A stretch of DNA of 64,000 nt. Origin: JALYGY01 sp963800975 (GTDB lineage Bacteria; Actinomycetota; Rubrobacteria; Rubrobacterales; Rubrobacteraceae). Shown one piece after another: positions 17,995 to 27,147 of this stretch. The notes under the pieces were generated by a model, which saw nothing but the letters and a program-made list of their open reading frames with translations, was not told the DNA's origin and did no database searches. Positions within the stretch are counted from its first letter, which is position 1. Each line of letters starts with the position of its first letter. The position numbers and the translations under genes are program-made. The DNA lies in NCBI GenBank assembly GCA_963800975.1, contig CAWDDB010000005.1:248001-312000 (forward strand), written 5' to 3'.

Positions 17995-18990
17995 ATGTCC
18001 GGGACATACGACGTGGTGATCGTAGGCTCAGGTCCGGCGGGGTACACGGCGGCTCTCTATGCCGCGCGGGCGAACCTCGGCGTCCTGCAGTTTCAGGGCT
18101 TCGAGGTCGGTGGGCAGCTCATGCTCACTTCGGACGTGGAGAACTACCCCGGTTACAAGGACGGCGTGGTTGGCCCCGACATGATGGACGACTTCGAGGC
18201 GCAGGCCGCGCGCTTCGGGGCGGAGATGCGCCCCGAGAACGTCGAGAGGGTCGACCTCTCCGAGCGGCCGTTCAAGGTGTGGGCCGAGGGCGAGGACGAG
18301 CCCGTCCTCGCTAGGTCCGTCGTCATCGCCACGGGGGCCAAGGCCAAGTGGCTCGGGCTGCCGGGCGAGAGCCGCCTCATGGGCCGCGGCGTCAGCGGCT
18401 GCGCCACCTGCGACGGCTTCTTCTTCAGGGACAAGACGGTCGCGGTCGTCGGCGGCGGCGACACGGCGATGGAGGAGGCGCTCTTCCTCACCAAGTTCGC
18501 GGCCGAGGTGCTCCTGATCCACCGCCGCGACCAGTTCAGGGCGTCCAAGATAATGCTTGACAGGGCGCGCAACAACTCCAAGATCACGTTCCTGACCGGT
18601 ACGGTGGTCCAGGACGTCCTGGGCGAGGAGAGCGTCAAGGCGATCGTGGTGGAGAACCTCGAGACGGGCGAGGAGCGCGAGATCGCGGTGGACGGCTTTT
18701 TCGCGGCGATCGGCCACGCCCCGGCGACCGGCCTCTTCGTGGGCCAGGTCGAGATGGATGAAGGCGGCTACGTCGTGCAGAGGGAGCACACCATGACCAG
18801 CGTGCCCGGCGTGTTCGCCGCGGGCGACGTCTCGGACAAGCGCTACCGCCAGGCGGTCACCGCCGCGGGGGACGGCTGCCGCGCGGCCATCGACGCCGAG
18901 CGCTGGCTCGAGGAGCAGGGCGAGGCCGAGGGCGCCGAGGATCCCGCCGTGTGGAATGCGGAGAAGGAGCGGGACCCGGCCAGCCTGTAA
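17995..18990 (+). CDS. trxB: Thioredoxin reductase
   Basis: FAD/NADPH flavoprotein of 331 residues that reduces thioredoxin. The FAD-binding GSGPAGYTAALYAARA is at the N-terminus, the redox pair is C136-A-T-C139 in SGCATCDGFFF, the NADPH motif is VVGGGDTAMEEA followed by HRRDQFRAS, and the C-terminal FAD motif is GVFAAGDVSDKRYRQAVTAAGDG. I chose ATG at 17995 over an upstream in-frame ATG because GAGGAG lies 8 bases before it and homology begins there. A perfect terminator hairpin follows. The C-terminal tail after about residue 305 is acidic and longer than in E. coli TrxB. No thioredoxin gene adjoins it in this window. Confidence 0.96.
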   Translation: MSGTYDVVIVGSGPAGYTAALYAARANLGVLQFQGFEVGGQLMLTSDVENYPGYKDGVVGPDMMDDFEAQAARFGAEMRPENVERVDLSERPFKVWAEGEDEPVLARSVVIATGAKAKWLGLPGESRLMGRGVSGCATCDGFFFRDKTVAVVGGGDTAMEEALFLTKFAAEVLLIHRRDQFRASKIMLDRARNNSKITFLTGTVVQDVLGEESVKAIVVENLETGEEREIAVDGFFAAIGHAPATGLFVGQVEMDEGGYVVQREHTMTSVPGVFAAGDVSDKRYRQAVTAAGDGCRAAIDAERWLEEQGEAEGAEDPAVWNAEKERDPASL

Positions 18991-19020
18991 TCCCTCCCAT
19001 AACCCTCTTGTGCGAACGCA

Positions 19021-19056
19021 AGGAGCGCCCCCGGCTTTCGTGCCGGGGGCGCTCCT
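19021..19056 (+). terminator. Intrinsic terminator after trxB
   Basis: A perfect 15-base-pair stem, AGGAGCGCCCCCGGC (19021-19035) with its exact complement at 19042-19056, and a TTTCGT loop, followed by CTCT. It lies 31 bases after the trxB stop and separates trxB from the response regulator. Confidence 0.85.
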
Positions 19057-19118
19057 CTCTGGTGTGGCCGGCGTAGTGGCAGGTACAATGCGGTCGCCAT
19101 GGTGGGGGATAGATCGGC

Positions 19119-19544
19119 GTGAGCAAGAAGACCATATTGCTCGTCGAGGACGACCGGGACCAGGTAGACCTGGCCATGCGCGCCTTGCGCAAGCACGGCA
19201 TCGTCGAGGAGGTGGACGAGATCGTGGTCGCCGGTGACGGCGAGGAGGCGCTCGACTACCTGCTTGGGGAGGGCGACCGGGAGCCCCCGACGATGCCAGA
19301 GTTTGTTCTACTGGACGTGCACCTGCCGAAGGTGGACGGGCTGCAGGTACTCGAGCGGCTGCGCGAGCACGAGCGGACCGAGCTACTGCCCGTCGTCCTG
19401 TTCTCGTCCTCGCAGGAAGAGGTCGCCCACGGTTACAGGCTAGGCGCGAACAGCTACGTGACCAAGCCCACGAACTTCGACGAATTCTCCGAGGCCATGC
19501 GGATCCTGGGCTGGTACTGGCTCAACCTGAACGAGTCGCCGTAA
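19119..19544 (+). CDS. Single-domain response regulator (CheY/Rcp1-like)
   Basis: Receiver domain of 141 residues with no output domain. Phosphorylation site residues are all present: acidic pocket E10-D11-D12, phosphoacceptor D66 in FVLLDVHLPKVDG, the switch serine in VVLFSSSQEE, and the lysine of SYVTKPTNF. The extended loop between helix 2 and strand 3 (DYLLGEGDREPPTMPEFVLLD) is typical of the Rcp1 group that partners phytochrome-like or multi-PAS kinases. GTG start at 19119 with a weak ribosome site (GGGGGATAG). No histidine kinase adjoins it; a decayed sensor fragment lies 220 bases downstream on the other strand. Confidence 0.92.
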   Translation: MSKKTILLVEDDRDQVDLAMRALRKHGIVEEVDEIVVAGDGEEALDYLLGEGDREPPTMPEFVLLDVHLPKVDGLQVLERLREHERTELLPVVLFSSSQEEVAHGYRLGANSYVTKPTNFDEFSEAMRILGWYWLNLNESP

Positions 19545-19603
19545 GAGGAGGCCCCTACGGGCATACCTCCGCCACAACCCCCGGGGCCCAGCGAGAGACT
19601 TAG

Positions 19604-19771
19604 GTCGGCCGAGATTTTGTCCGCCACCACAACATCCTTATCCTGCCCGTGGAGCCCCGGAGGCGGATACCGCACCCCGAAGGGGACTGGGACGTCGATC
19701 TATGCAAGATCCCGTACGCCAAGTTCCCAGAACCTACCTTCCACGTGATCCGGGGAATTAGGGATCGCTAG
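19604..19771 (+). pseudogene. Startless open frame, possible gene remnant
   Basis: After a TAG at 19601 the frame is open for about 55 codons and ends at 19771, with no usable start. The translation (VRHHNILILPVEPRRR, then PEGDWDVDLCKIPYAKFPE) has protein-like composition, unlike the other frames. I cannot assign it to a family. It may be the tail of a lost gene convergent with the decayed sensor. Confidence 0.25.
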
Positions 19772-20139
19772 TCCGCCAGCTCCTCCTTCGGGGCCGCATC
19801 GGGGCGCAGCCACAGCGAGACGTATCCTGGTCGCAGCGTCTCGCCCACCACCCCCACCAGGTGGCCGCTCAGCGTCCCGAGGTCGGTCTCGTCGCGCAGC
19901 CTGGCCGAGAACGCGTCAATGGTCTTCTTCGCGTCGTACTTGCTGCGGTAGAAGCGGCGGTCCACGAACCACTGAACACGATGCCTCACGGGAATGGATA
20001 GCGCCGCTATCGTGAGGGTAGAGGCCACGATCGCCAGCTGCGACTCCTGCCCCGTCAACGTGCGGATCACGTACTGCATGGAGACAACGATAGCCAGGTA
20101 CGTCTGAGAAGCCTGTTGTATCGGAAGGCCGCGGCACAT
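19768..20139 (-). pseudogene. Fragment of a large membrane sensor-like protein
   Basis: About 110 residues of recognisable sequence: a hydrophobic segment (LTIAALSIPVRHRVQWFVD), RRFYRSKYDAKKTIDAFSARLRDETDLGTLSGHLVGVVGETLRPGYVSLWLRP, then a short tail. This matches the region that links the membrane helices to the GAF/kinase part, or ends the protein, in large actinobacterial and chloroflexal sensor proteins. All of the expected N-terminal membrane part is missing, and the N-terminal residues given by the open frame do not look like the family. I read it as a decayed remnant. No ribosome site is seen before its ATG. Confidence 0.6.
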
Positions 20140-20254
20140 TTGGACCGGGAAGCTACCCCAATGTATCGTGGCACGGTTTGCAACAGGCTAGCCCCGTTCG
20201 CCGGTTCATCCGAGCTGTACGGGCTCGCCTCGGGCACGGACCACCCTCTCCGCC

Positions 20255-22030
20255 TCAGGGCTTCTCCGAGCGCGTCTTGTTGCCTGCCCCGCTATTGGCG
20301 CTGACAAGCTGGTTCTCGGCGAGCTCGCGGTAGAGCGCGTCCGAGGTCAGGAGCTCGTCGTGGGTGCCGACGCTGCTGACCCGGCCGCCGTCGAGGACCA
20401 CGATCCTGTCGGCGTCCACCACCGTCGAGAGGCGGTGGGCGACCACCATGACGGTGCACCTCTCGGAGACGCGGGCGATCGCGTCCCGCAGGGCCAGCTC
20501 GTTGCGGGTATCGAGCTGGGAGGTGATCTCGTCCAGCAGCAACAGGCGGGGCCGCGCGAGAAGGGTCCTGGCTATGGCGATGCGCTGGCGCTCTCCGCCG
20601 GAGAGCAGGACGCCGCCGTCCCCGACCTCGGTGTCGAGCCCGCGCGGTAGTCCTTCGACGAACGACCGCAGGTTCGTAAGGTCGAGCGCCTCCCGAAGCT
20701 CCTCCGTCGCGGCGGGGTTGGCGTAGAGAAGGTTCTGCCGGATGGAGCCGGCCATCACCGGCGAGTCTTGCTCGACGTACCCGATCGCGCCGCGCAGCTC
20801 GTCGAGCGGCACGTCCTTTACGTCCCGTCCATCGAGCAAGATCGTCCCCGCGTCCGCCTCGTAGAACCGCTCCAGGAGGGCAAAGATAGTGGACTTTCCC
20901 GACCCCGAGGGTCCGACCAGCGCGGTCCGCGAGAGGGCCGGGACCTCGAAGGAGACCCCGCGCAGCACGTCGCGCCCGGGTACGTACCCGAACCGCACGG
21001 AGTCGAACTCGACCGCCGGTACCCTTTCGTCCCCCGACGAGGTTGGTACGGAAATGTGGCCAGCCCCTTCCGGCTCGGTTGGGGCCGAGAGCACCTCTTT
21101 GATCCGGTCCACCGCTGCCAGGCCGCGCTGAAAGTCGGTGAAGGAGGTAAAGACCATGACGAGCGGCCCGACGAGGTATAGCAGGTACAGCAAGAAGGTG
21201 ACGAGGTCCGAGAGTTCGATCGCGCCCGAGGCCAGCCTCACCCCGCCGATTGCGAGCACGAGCACGAACGAGCCCTGGATGGCGACCATGCTGGCCGGCT
21301 CGACGATGGATTCGAGCTTCGCCGAGCGCACGCCGGCGCGGTACGCGCCCTCGGCCCGCGCGTTGATGGAGGTCTCCTCGCGTCCCTCGGCCCGGCTGAC
21401 CTTGACGGTTCGGATCGCGCGCAGCGCGCGGTCCAGGGCTGAGCCCAGGGCGCCCACGCTCCGCTGGGCCTCCTCGCTCGCCTCGCGCACCCCGGAGGAG
21501 ATCGCGAGCACCGAGCCGGCGGCGACCAGCACGCACATAAGCGAGACGCCGAGCAACACCGGGTCGATAATGACCATCAGGACTACCGCGCCGACCAGGG
21601 TAAGGGCGCCGGAGAGCGACTCGGTGATGCTGGAGGTGAGCGCTGTCCTCAGCAGGGTCGTGTCGGTGTTGACCCGGGAGATCAAGTCCCCCGCCCGGCG
21701 ACGGTCGTGTTCTGGGACCGGAAGGCGCAGGAGGCGAGAGATCAGGGCGCGCCTCAGGTCGAAGACCACCCGCTCGCCGGTCCTGGCGAGCAGGTAGCGC
21801 TGGACCCCCGAGAGCGCGGCGTCCAGCGCGAAGAGCGCGACGAGCACCCCGACCGGCGCCCACACCGAGCTCCTTTCCGTGACCGCGTCGATCACGGCGC
21901 CGACGGCCAGCGGTTGCGCGAGCGCCGCGAGCGTGGCGAGTACCCCGAGCCCAAGCGCGACGGCGATGGCGCCGCGTTGCGGCCGGGCGAACGACAATAG
22001 CTCCAGGACGTTGGCTTTGGACGAACCCAT
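20255..22030 (-). CDS. ABC transporter, fused permease and ATPase (type I exporter half)
   Basis: Half-transporter of 591 residues: six membrane helices (about residues 15-320) and a nucleotide-binding domain. Walker A is GPSGSGKST, the signature LLSGGERQRIAIARTLL, Walker B LLLLDEITSQLD and the switch AHRLSTV. The D-loop region reads DEITSQLD where DEATSALD is usual; this variant is known in some actinobacterial exporters and keeps the catalytic Glu. It should dimerise and export a lipid, drug or peptide; the substrate is unknown. ATG at 22030 with AGAAGG upstream. The preceding gene on the same strand is polX, 82 bases away, so cotranscription is possible but the functions are not linked. 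Confidence 0.92.
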   Translation of the reverse strand: MGSSKANVLELLSFARPQRGAIAVALGLGVLATLAALAQPLAVGAVIDAVTERSSVWAPVGVLVALFALDAALSGVQRYLLARTGERVVFDLRRALISRLLRLPVPEHDRRRAGDLISRVNTDTTLLRTALTSSITESLSGALTLVGAVVLMVIIDPVLLGVSLMCVLVAAGSVLAISSGVREASEEAQRSVGALGSALDRALRAIRTVKVSRAEGREETSINARAEGAYRAGVRSAKLESIVEPASMVAIQGSFVLVLAIGGVRLASGAIELSDLVTFLLYLLYLVGPLVMVFTSFTDFQRGLAAVDRIKEVLSAPTEPEGAGHISVPTSSGDERVPAVEFDSVRFGYVPGRDVLRGVSFEVPALSRTALVGPSGSGKSTIFALLERFYEADAGTILLDGRDVKDVPLDELRGAIGYVEQDSPVMAGSIRQNLLYANPAATEELREALDLTNLRSFVEGLPRGLDTEVGDGGVLLSGGERQRIAIARTLLARPRLLLLDEITSQLDTRNELALRDAIARVSERCTVMVVAHRLSTVVDADRIVVLDGGRVSSVGTHDELLTSDALYRELAENQLVSANSGAGNKTRSEKP

Positions 22031-22112
22031 TGCCTTCTTCTACGGAACCCGGGCCGGCGGGTTGCGAGGGCGTGTCATCGCCCGATTCGTGCTGGCCGCG
22101 GGCGTGCGGTCC

Positions 22113-23819
22113 CTACTTGTCGCTTCTGATGTACCTTTCGAACTCGTTCCAGGGGAGGCAGTTGATCACGCTTCCCTTCTCGACCCACGCCCGCCTGGCC
22201 TGCGAGACGCCGAACTTCGCGAAGGAGAGGGCGGTCTCGTCGTGGGCGTCGGTGTCTATGGTGATGCGGACGCCGGCGCCTATGGCCTCCCTCAGGTAGG
22301 GGACGGAGAGGTCGAGTCGGTCCACGTAGGCGTTGTGCTCGAGGGCCGTGTTCGTGGCGGCTGCCTCATGGATAAGGCGCGAGACGTCCACCTCGTATGG
22401 GTCGCGGCGGTTGAGGAGGCGGCCGGTGGGGTGGCCGATGGTGCGCACGTGCGGGTTGTTGATCGCCCTGACGATGCGCTCGGTCATGGCCTTCTCGCCG
22501 ATGTTGAACGAGGTGTGGACCGAGGCGACCACGAAGTCCAGCTCGGCCAGGAGGTCGTCCTCGTAGTCCAGGGTCCCGTCCTTGAGCACGTCGACCTCGG
22601 AGCCGTTGAGGAGGTGGATCTCGCCGTACTTCTCGTCGGCTTCCCGCACCGACTTGATCCTGGCCTTCAGACGCTCGGGAGAGAGGCCGTTGGCGACCTT
22701 TAGGCTCTGAGAGTGGTCGCAGAAGACCAGGTACTCGTAGCCCAGCTCGATCGCGGCCTCCGCCATGCTCTCTATGGTTCCTTTGCCGTCCGACCAGTTC
22801 GTGTGCACGTGCAAGTCGCCCCGGATATCCGAGACCTCGATGAGATCCGGCAGCTCGCCTTTCGCGGCGGCCTCGATCTCCCCCGTGTCCTCCCTGAGCT
22901 CAGGCGGTATGTACGGCAGCTCGAGCTTGGCGTACAGGTCTTCCTCGGTCGCGACGGGCTCGTAGTTGCCCGTCCCTGCCTCCGCGAGGCCGTACTCGGA
23001 GATGTTTATCCCCATCTTCACGGCCCGCTCGCGCAGGACGATGTTGTGGGCCTGGCCGCCCGTGAAGTGGTGCAGCAGCGAGCCGAATGCCTCATCGTCT
23101 ACGATCCTGAGGTCTATCTCGACCCCGTCGCGCAGGACGAAGACCTTCTTCGGTCCGTGGGCCAGGACCTCGTCGGCGAACGGCGCCTCGGCGAAGGCGT
23201 CGGCCAGGGCCTCGGGGTCCGAGCTCGAGGCGACGACGTCGATGTCGCCGATCGTCTCCTTTTTGCGTCTGAGGGAGCCCCCGATCTCCGCCCTGATAGT
23301 AGAAGGGTGGGAGCGCACGAACTCCAGCATCTCCTCGCCCAGGTCCGTTGCCGTGTCGAGGAGCATGCGGCGCTCCTGGGCGTTGTAGTTGCGGGCGGCG
23401 CGCAGGATCTTGTCCGCGCTCTTCTTCCCGAAGCCTTTGAGGCCGGCGATCTGGCTTTCCTCGAGCTCGGCAAGCTCCGCGACGCTCTCGACGCCGAACT
23501 CCTGCCAGAGGGTGTGGACCGTGCGCGGTCCGACGCCCGAGAGGTGTGTCATCTCGACCAGGCCGGCGGGTATCTCTTCGAGCAAGCCCGCCAGCACCTC
23601 GGGCGTGCGATCCTCGGCGAGGTCCCGGATCACCTCGGCCGTCGCGGGGCCCACGTGCGGCAGAACGGTGAGGTCCTCGACCTCGGTGGCCGGACGGCCG
23701 AGGGATGCGACCGACTCCGCCGCCCGCTGGTAGCCAAGGACGCGGTAGTACGCCTCGCCCTTGATCTCCATGAGGGTGGCAATCGCCTCGAGGGTGCGGA
23801 CTATCTCCCCGTTTCGCAA
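22113..23819 (-). CDS. polX: DNA polymerase X / 3'-5' exonuclease
   Basis: Protein of 568 residues with the standard bacterial PolX order: N-terminal helix-hairpin-helix and polymerase beta-like core, then a C-terminal PHP domain. The nucleotidyltransferase motif is GGSLRRKKETIGDIDVV with a third Asp in EIDLRIV, and YF-type position is FTGGQAHN. The PHP exonuclease begins at D335 (DLHVHTNWSDGKGT) with FCDHS, GSEVDV, VVASVH, IGHP and DTDAH metal motifs, all present. It fills gaps in base-excision repair. TTG start at 23819 with AGGAGG 4 bases upstream. No other repair gene adjoins it. Confidence 0.95.
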   Translation of the reverse strand: MRNGEIVRTLEAIATLMEIKGEAYYRVLGYQRAAESVASLGRPATEVEDLTVLPHVGPATAEVIRDLAEDRTPEVLAGLLEEIPAGLVEMTHLSGVGPRTVHTLWQEFGVESVAELAELEESQIAGLKGFGKKSADKILRAARNYNAQERRMLLDTATDLGEEMLEFVRSHPSTIRAEIGGSLRRKKETIGDIDVVASSSDPEALADAFAEAPFADEVLAHGPKKVFVLRDGVEIDLRIVDDEAFGSLLHHFTGGQAHNIVLRERAVKMGINISEYGLAEAGTGNYEPVATEEDLYAKLELPYIPPELREDTGEIEAAAKGELPDLIEVSDIRGDLHVHTNWSDGKGTIESMAEAAIELGYEYLVFCDHSQSLKVANGLSPERLKARIKSVREADEKYGEIHLLNGSEVDVLKDGTLDYEDDLLAELDFVVASVHTSFNIGEKAMTERIVRAINNPHVRTIGHPTGRLLNRRDPYEVDVSRLIHEAAATNTALEHNAYVDRLDLSVPYLREAIGAGVRITIDTDAHDETALSFAKFGVSQARRAWVEKGSVINCLPWNEFERYIRSDK

Positions 23820-23925
23820 CTCGCCTCCTAGCTTATAAGAAACGGACTCGCCTGAATTCTACCGTCTCGCGCGCCACAACCATCCCGGAATGCGCACCAT
23901 GTCGTGCGCCAAAACGCCTCCGGCT

Positions 23926-24885
23926 TCATACCGCCACTACCGCGAGCGCCGCCAGTCCCCCAGGCGTACCGGCCATCTCGTCCCAGCTCTCGCCCGAGTC
24001 CGAGGTGCGCAAGATGGATCCATCCCCGAGCCCCGCGTAAAGGACGCCCGGCGTCTCGGGATCGGCGGCCAGGGCGTAGGGGAAGGCGACGAGGCCCTCA
24101 AGCACTTCCTCCCACCGTCCCCCGTCCCGACGGCGGTAGATGGCGGCGCCCGAGGGGCCGGGCCCGTGCGCCTGCATCGGCCCCGAGGCCGCCGAGGCGT
24201 AAACCAGGGTGGGGTCTTCGGAGTCTACGGCCAGCCCCCAGGCGTAGTGGAGACCCATCCCCTCGTCGGCGGCGGTCCAGCTGTCGCCGAAGTCCCCGCT
24301 CTCGGCGAACCCGCCGCCGCCCGCCTCGTAGAGCGTTTCGGTCGCCACCGGGTGTGCGGCGAGGGAGTGGCAGTCGGCGTAGGCGCCAGGCCGCTGATCC
24401 TGCCAGGTCTCCCCGCCATCGGTGCTGCGTACGACACCCCCGAGCTCGATGCCGGCGACCACGAGACCCGGGTCGGCGTGGGAAAGCGAGATCGCGCGCA
24501 CGTGTGAGGTCCACGGGCGGGGCGGGAAGCTCCAGGTCGGGGCGGAGGGGAGGTTTCTCAAGCCCTCCAGCTCGCGCCACGAAGCCCCGCCGTCGCGGCT
24601 GACGAACAGCGCGCTCGGCTCAGTGCCGGCGTAGAGCGCCCCGCCCGCGGGGGAGACGGCCACGGCCGTGACCCTGGGGTGCTCTACCCCGGAGAGCGCT
24701 TCCCAGCTCTCGCCGCCGTCCTCGCTCTTGAACAGACCCTCGTCCGTGGTACCGACGTAGACGGTCTCGGGGTCCGCTGGATCTACCGCCACGCACCTGG
24801 CGCCTCGGTCTTCGAGCGTCGTCTCGATCCTGCCGTTCTGCACGATCGCCACGGCGCTATCAGCGGCCGAATAAAGCCGGATCAT
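23926..24885 (-). CDS. Asp-box (BNR) beta-propeller protein, sialidase/sortilin-like
   Basis: Protein of 319 residues built of repeated beta-propeller blades. At least five Asp-box motifs of the form S-x-D-x-G-x-S/T-W are visible (SEDGGESW, SRDGGASW, STDGGETW, SGDFGDSW, TSDSGESW), each followed by a DP-x-x-VYAG-type strand. There is no signal peptide and no sialidase catalytic triad that I can see, so it is more likely a binding or scaffold propeller than an enzyme. The open frame continues about 127 codons further upstream, but AGAGGTGAT before the ATG at 24885 and the start of blade homology there fix the start. It is divergent from the PAP2 gene. Confidence 0.8.
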   Translation of the reverse strand: MIRLYSAADSAVAIVQNGRIETTLEDRGARCVAVDPADPETVYVGTTDEGLFKSEDGGESWEALSGVEHPRVTAVAVSPAGGALYAGTEPSALFVSRDGGASWRELEGLRNLPSAPTWSFPPRPWTSHVRAISLSHADPGLVVAGIELGGVVRSTDGGETWQDQRPGAYADCHSLAAHPVATETLYEAGGGGFAESGDFGDSWTAADEGMGLHYAWGLAVDSEDPTLVYASAASGPMQAHGPGPSGAAIYRRRDGGRWEEVLEGLVAFPYALAADPETPGVLYAGLGDGSILRTSDSGESWDEMAGTPGGLAALAVVAV

Positions 24886-25015
24886 CCCGCGATCACCTCT
24901 CTCGGCGTAGCCTCTCCTCTCGGGCACGAGTATGCGATACCGCTCCTCTGGGCACAACCGAGGAGCAGGGGGTTGTCTCCCTCCTCTCAACATTCTCTCA
25001 AAGAGGAGGGATAGA

Positions 25016-25753
25016 ATGGTCTGCATGCTCAAGACCCTGGTGAGAGAGCGCAACGAGATCTTGCGCTGGGTGGCGGACCGCCTGACCCTGGCGACCACCC
25101 TGTGGCTGGCGGCCACGCTCGCCGTATCGGCCTTCGTGGTCTGGGCATTCGTGGAGATCGTGGACGAGGTGGTCGAGGGCGAGAGCACCCGCTTCGACCG
25201 GTCCGTTTTGCTCTGGATCAACGCCCACGCCCCGGAGTGGCTCGATGGCCCGATGCGCATAATCACGGCACTCGGAGATTACTGGGTGGTGGTCCCGCTC
25301 CTCGCTGTTACCCTCCTCATCTTCTACCGCAAGGGTTGGAAGGTCTCCGCCGTGCTGCTCGTCGTCTCCACCGTTGGCGGCTTCCTGCTCACGACGGTCC
25401 TCAAGGCGGTCTTCGAGCGGTCGCGACCGGAACTCTTCGAGGCGGGCTACACGGCCTCCTTCTACTCCTTCCCGAGCGGTCACGCCACTATCGCGGTCGG
25501 ATTCTACGGGACGCTGACCGTGATCCTGGCCTACCGCCTGCGGGGGTTCGCGCGGTGGGCCGTGGTGGCCCTCGGGGTGGCGCTGGTGCTCCTGATCGGC
25601 TTCAGCAGGCTCTACCTCGGGGTTCATTACCCGACTGACATCCTGGCCGGGTATCTCTCCGCGCCGCTGTGGGTGATCAGCGTCGGGGCAGCCTACGCGG
25701 TTTGGCTCTCGGTCAGGGGCTTCAGAACCGCCGAGGCTAGCAAGGACGGCTGA
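25016..25753 (+). CDS. PAP2-family membrane phosphatase
   Basis: Integral membrane phosphatase of 245 residues with about six helices. The three catalytic motifs are present: KAVFERSRP, the PSGHA motif (FPSGHATIAVG) and SRLYLGVHYPTD with the nucleophile-activating H and D. Members remove phosphate from undecaprenyl pyrophosphate, phosphatidic acid or related lipids; the substrate here is not known. ATG at 25016 with AAGAGGAGGG about 6 bases upstream. A DedA-family gene follows 45 bases later, and both may act in envelope lipid handling. Confidence 0.92.
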   Translation: MVCMLKTLVRERNEILRWVADRLTLATTLWLAATLAVSAFVVWAFVEIVDEVVEGESTRFDRSVLLWINAHAPEWLDGPMRIITALGDYWVVVPLLAVTLLIFYRKGWKVSAVLLVVSTVGGFLLTTVLKAVFERSRPELFEAGYTASFYSFPSGHATIAVGFYGTLTVILAYRLRGFARWAVVALGVALVLLIGFSRLYLGVHYPTDILAGYLSAPLWVISVGAAYAVWLSVRGFRTAEASKDG

Positions 25754-25798
25754 CGGAGCTTGCTGGAAAAATCTGCCCTGGGGTGTTAGCTTCTCCGC

Positions 25799-26413
25799 GT
25801 GCTCGAGGCGATCCTACACCCGCTCATAGAGTTCGTGACGAGGACCATCGGGGAATACGGCGTTCCGGCGGTCTTCTTCCTCATGCTGCTCGAGAGCATG
25901 GGGATCCTGATCCCGTCCGAGGCGATCTCGCCGTTCGCCGGCTACCTGGTCTCGGAGGACAAGATGACGATGTTCGCGGCCGTTGCGGCCGGGGTCCTGG
26001 GCAACGTCGTCGGATCGTGGGTGGCTTACTTCATAGGGTTGCGGGGCGGGCGCGAGCTGTGGCTGCACTACGGGCGCTACGTCGGGGTCAGGGCGCACCA
26101 CCTCCACCTCGCGGAGAAGTGGTTCGACAGGTACGGCGAGATCACGGTCTTCGTGTCCCGCTGCCTGCCCGTGGTCCGAACCTTTATCTCCTTCCCCGCA
26201 GGCACGGCAAAGATGAACTTCGGCAAGTTCACCTTTTACACCACCCTTGGTTGTGTGCCCTGGGTCTTCGCGCTCACCTACCTGGGCTACGTGCTCGGCG
26301 AGAACTGGGAGAGGATCGGGGACTTCCTCCACTACCTCGACTACGCGGTGGCCGTGGCCTTCTTCGCGGGCCTGGCGTACCTGATCTACCGCTGGCGCTT
26401 CGCGAAGTCCTGA
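25799..26413 (+). CDS. DedA-family membrane protein
   Basis: Membrane protein of 204 residues with about five hydrophobic segments. The SNARE-associated (VTT) domain is recognisable from FFLMLLESMGILIPSEAI, the GNVVGSWVAYFIGLRGG segment, and the conserved re-entrant motif SRCLPVVRTFISFPAGTAKMNFGKFTFYTTLGCVPW, which includes the essential Arg. DedA proteins include flippases for undecaprenyl phosphate and phosphatidylethanolamine. GTG start at 25799; no strong ribosome site is seen, so translation may be coupled to the PAP2 gene upstream. Confidence 0.92.
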   Translation: MLEAILHPLIEFVTRTIGEYGVPAVFFLMLLESMGILIPSEAISPFAGYLVSEDKMTMFAAVAAGVLGNVVGSWVAYFIGLRGGRELWLHYGRYVGVRAHHLHLAEKWFDRYGEITVFVSRCLPVVRTFISFPAGTAKMNFGKFTFYTTLGCVPWVFALTYLGYVLGENWERIGDFLHYLDYAVAVAFFAGLAYLIYRWRFAKS

Positions 26414-26468
26414 GGACCGGCGAAAAAGGCGGGGCATTGCCAGCCCCGGTGGGTTATTCTTAGTCTCC

Positions 26469-27146
26469 ATGTCCGAGAGACCGCAGTACGAGGAGCAGTT
26501 CGACACCACCCTGAGCCGCCGCTCGCGCAGAGAGCGGCGCAGGGACGCCTCGAAGAAGGGCGGGGGCGGCGTGCTCGAGTTCCTCGTCATCCTGCTCGTC
26601 TCGTTCCTGCTCGTCTTCGGCTTCGTCAGGCCGTTCGTGGTGGAGGCCTTCTGGATCCCCTCTGCCAGCATGGTCCCCACGCTGAAGTACGGCGACAGGG
26701 TGCTCGTAAACAAGTTCATCTACCGCTTTACCGAGCCCGAGCGCGGGGACGTCATCGTTTTCAAGAGCGTCGAAGGAGGCAAGCTGCCGCCGGAGCAGAA
26801 CCCGATCGAGCGCTTCGTTAGCATCTTCCGGGACGACGGCCCGCAGCCGCTCCCGAGGCAAGACCTCATCAAGCGCGTGGTTGGCGTCTCCGGCGACGAG
26901 ATCTCGGTCCGGAGGGGCAAACTCTTCGTGAACGGCGAGCGCCAGAAGGAACCCTTCGTGAACAAGGGGTTCCCCGACAGGAGCTCCGCGCCGCCTACCA
27001 CCGTCCCCAAGAACCACGTCTTCGTCATGGGCGACAACCGGGCCAACTCGCAAGACTCGAGGGTCTTCGGTCCGGTCCCGTACGAGAACATAGAGGGCGA
27101 GGCGTTCCTGCGCTTCTGGCCGCCGGGCCGCATCGGCCTCCTCTAG
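26469..27146 (+). CDS. lepB: Signal peptidase I, first of two tandem copies
   Basis: Type I leader peptidase of 225 residues. A charged N-terminal tail of about 35 residues is followed by one membrane helix (FLVILLVSFLLVFGF), then the catalytic Ser S67 (SASMVPT) and Lys K135 (LIKRVVGVSGDE), and VFVMGDNRANSQDSRVFG. An insertion of about 25 residues (KSVEGGKLPPEQNPIERFV) lies between the Ser and Lys boxes and is missing from the second copy. It cleaves signal peptides outside the membrane. ATG at 26469; the second lepB begins one base after the stop. Confidence 0.95.
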   Translation: MSERPQYEEQFDTTLSRRSRRERRRDASKKGGGGVLEFLVILLVSFLLVFGFVRPFVVEAFWIPSASMVPTLKYGDRVLVNKFIYRFTEPERGDVIVFKSVEGGKLPPEQNPIERFVSIFRDDGPQPLPRQDLIKRVVGVSGDEISVRRGKLFVNGERQKEPFVNKGFPDRSSAPPTTVPKNHVFVMGDNRANSQDSRVFGPVPYENIEGEAFLRFWPPGRIGLL

Positions 27147-27147
27147 C

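Noticed and set aside
23926..24885. Sialidase enzyme
   Set aside because: Asp-boxes are clear, but the Arg triad, Tyr/Glu pair and signal peptide expected of a sialidase are not seen, so only a propeller protein is called.
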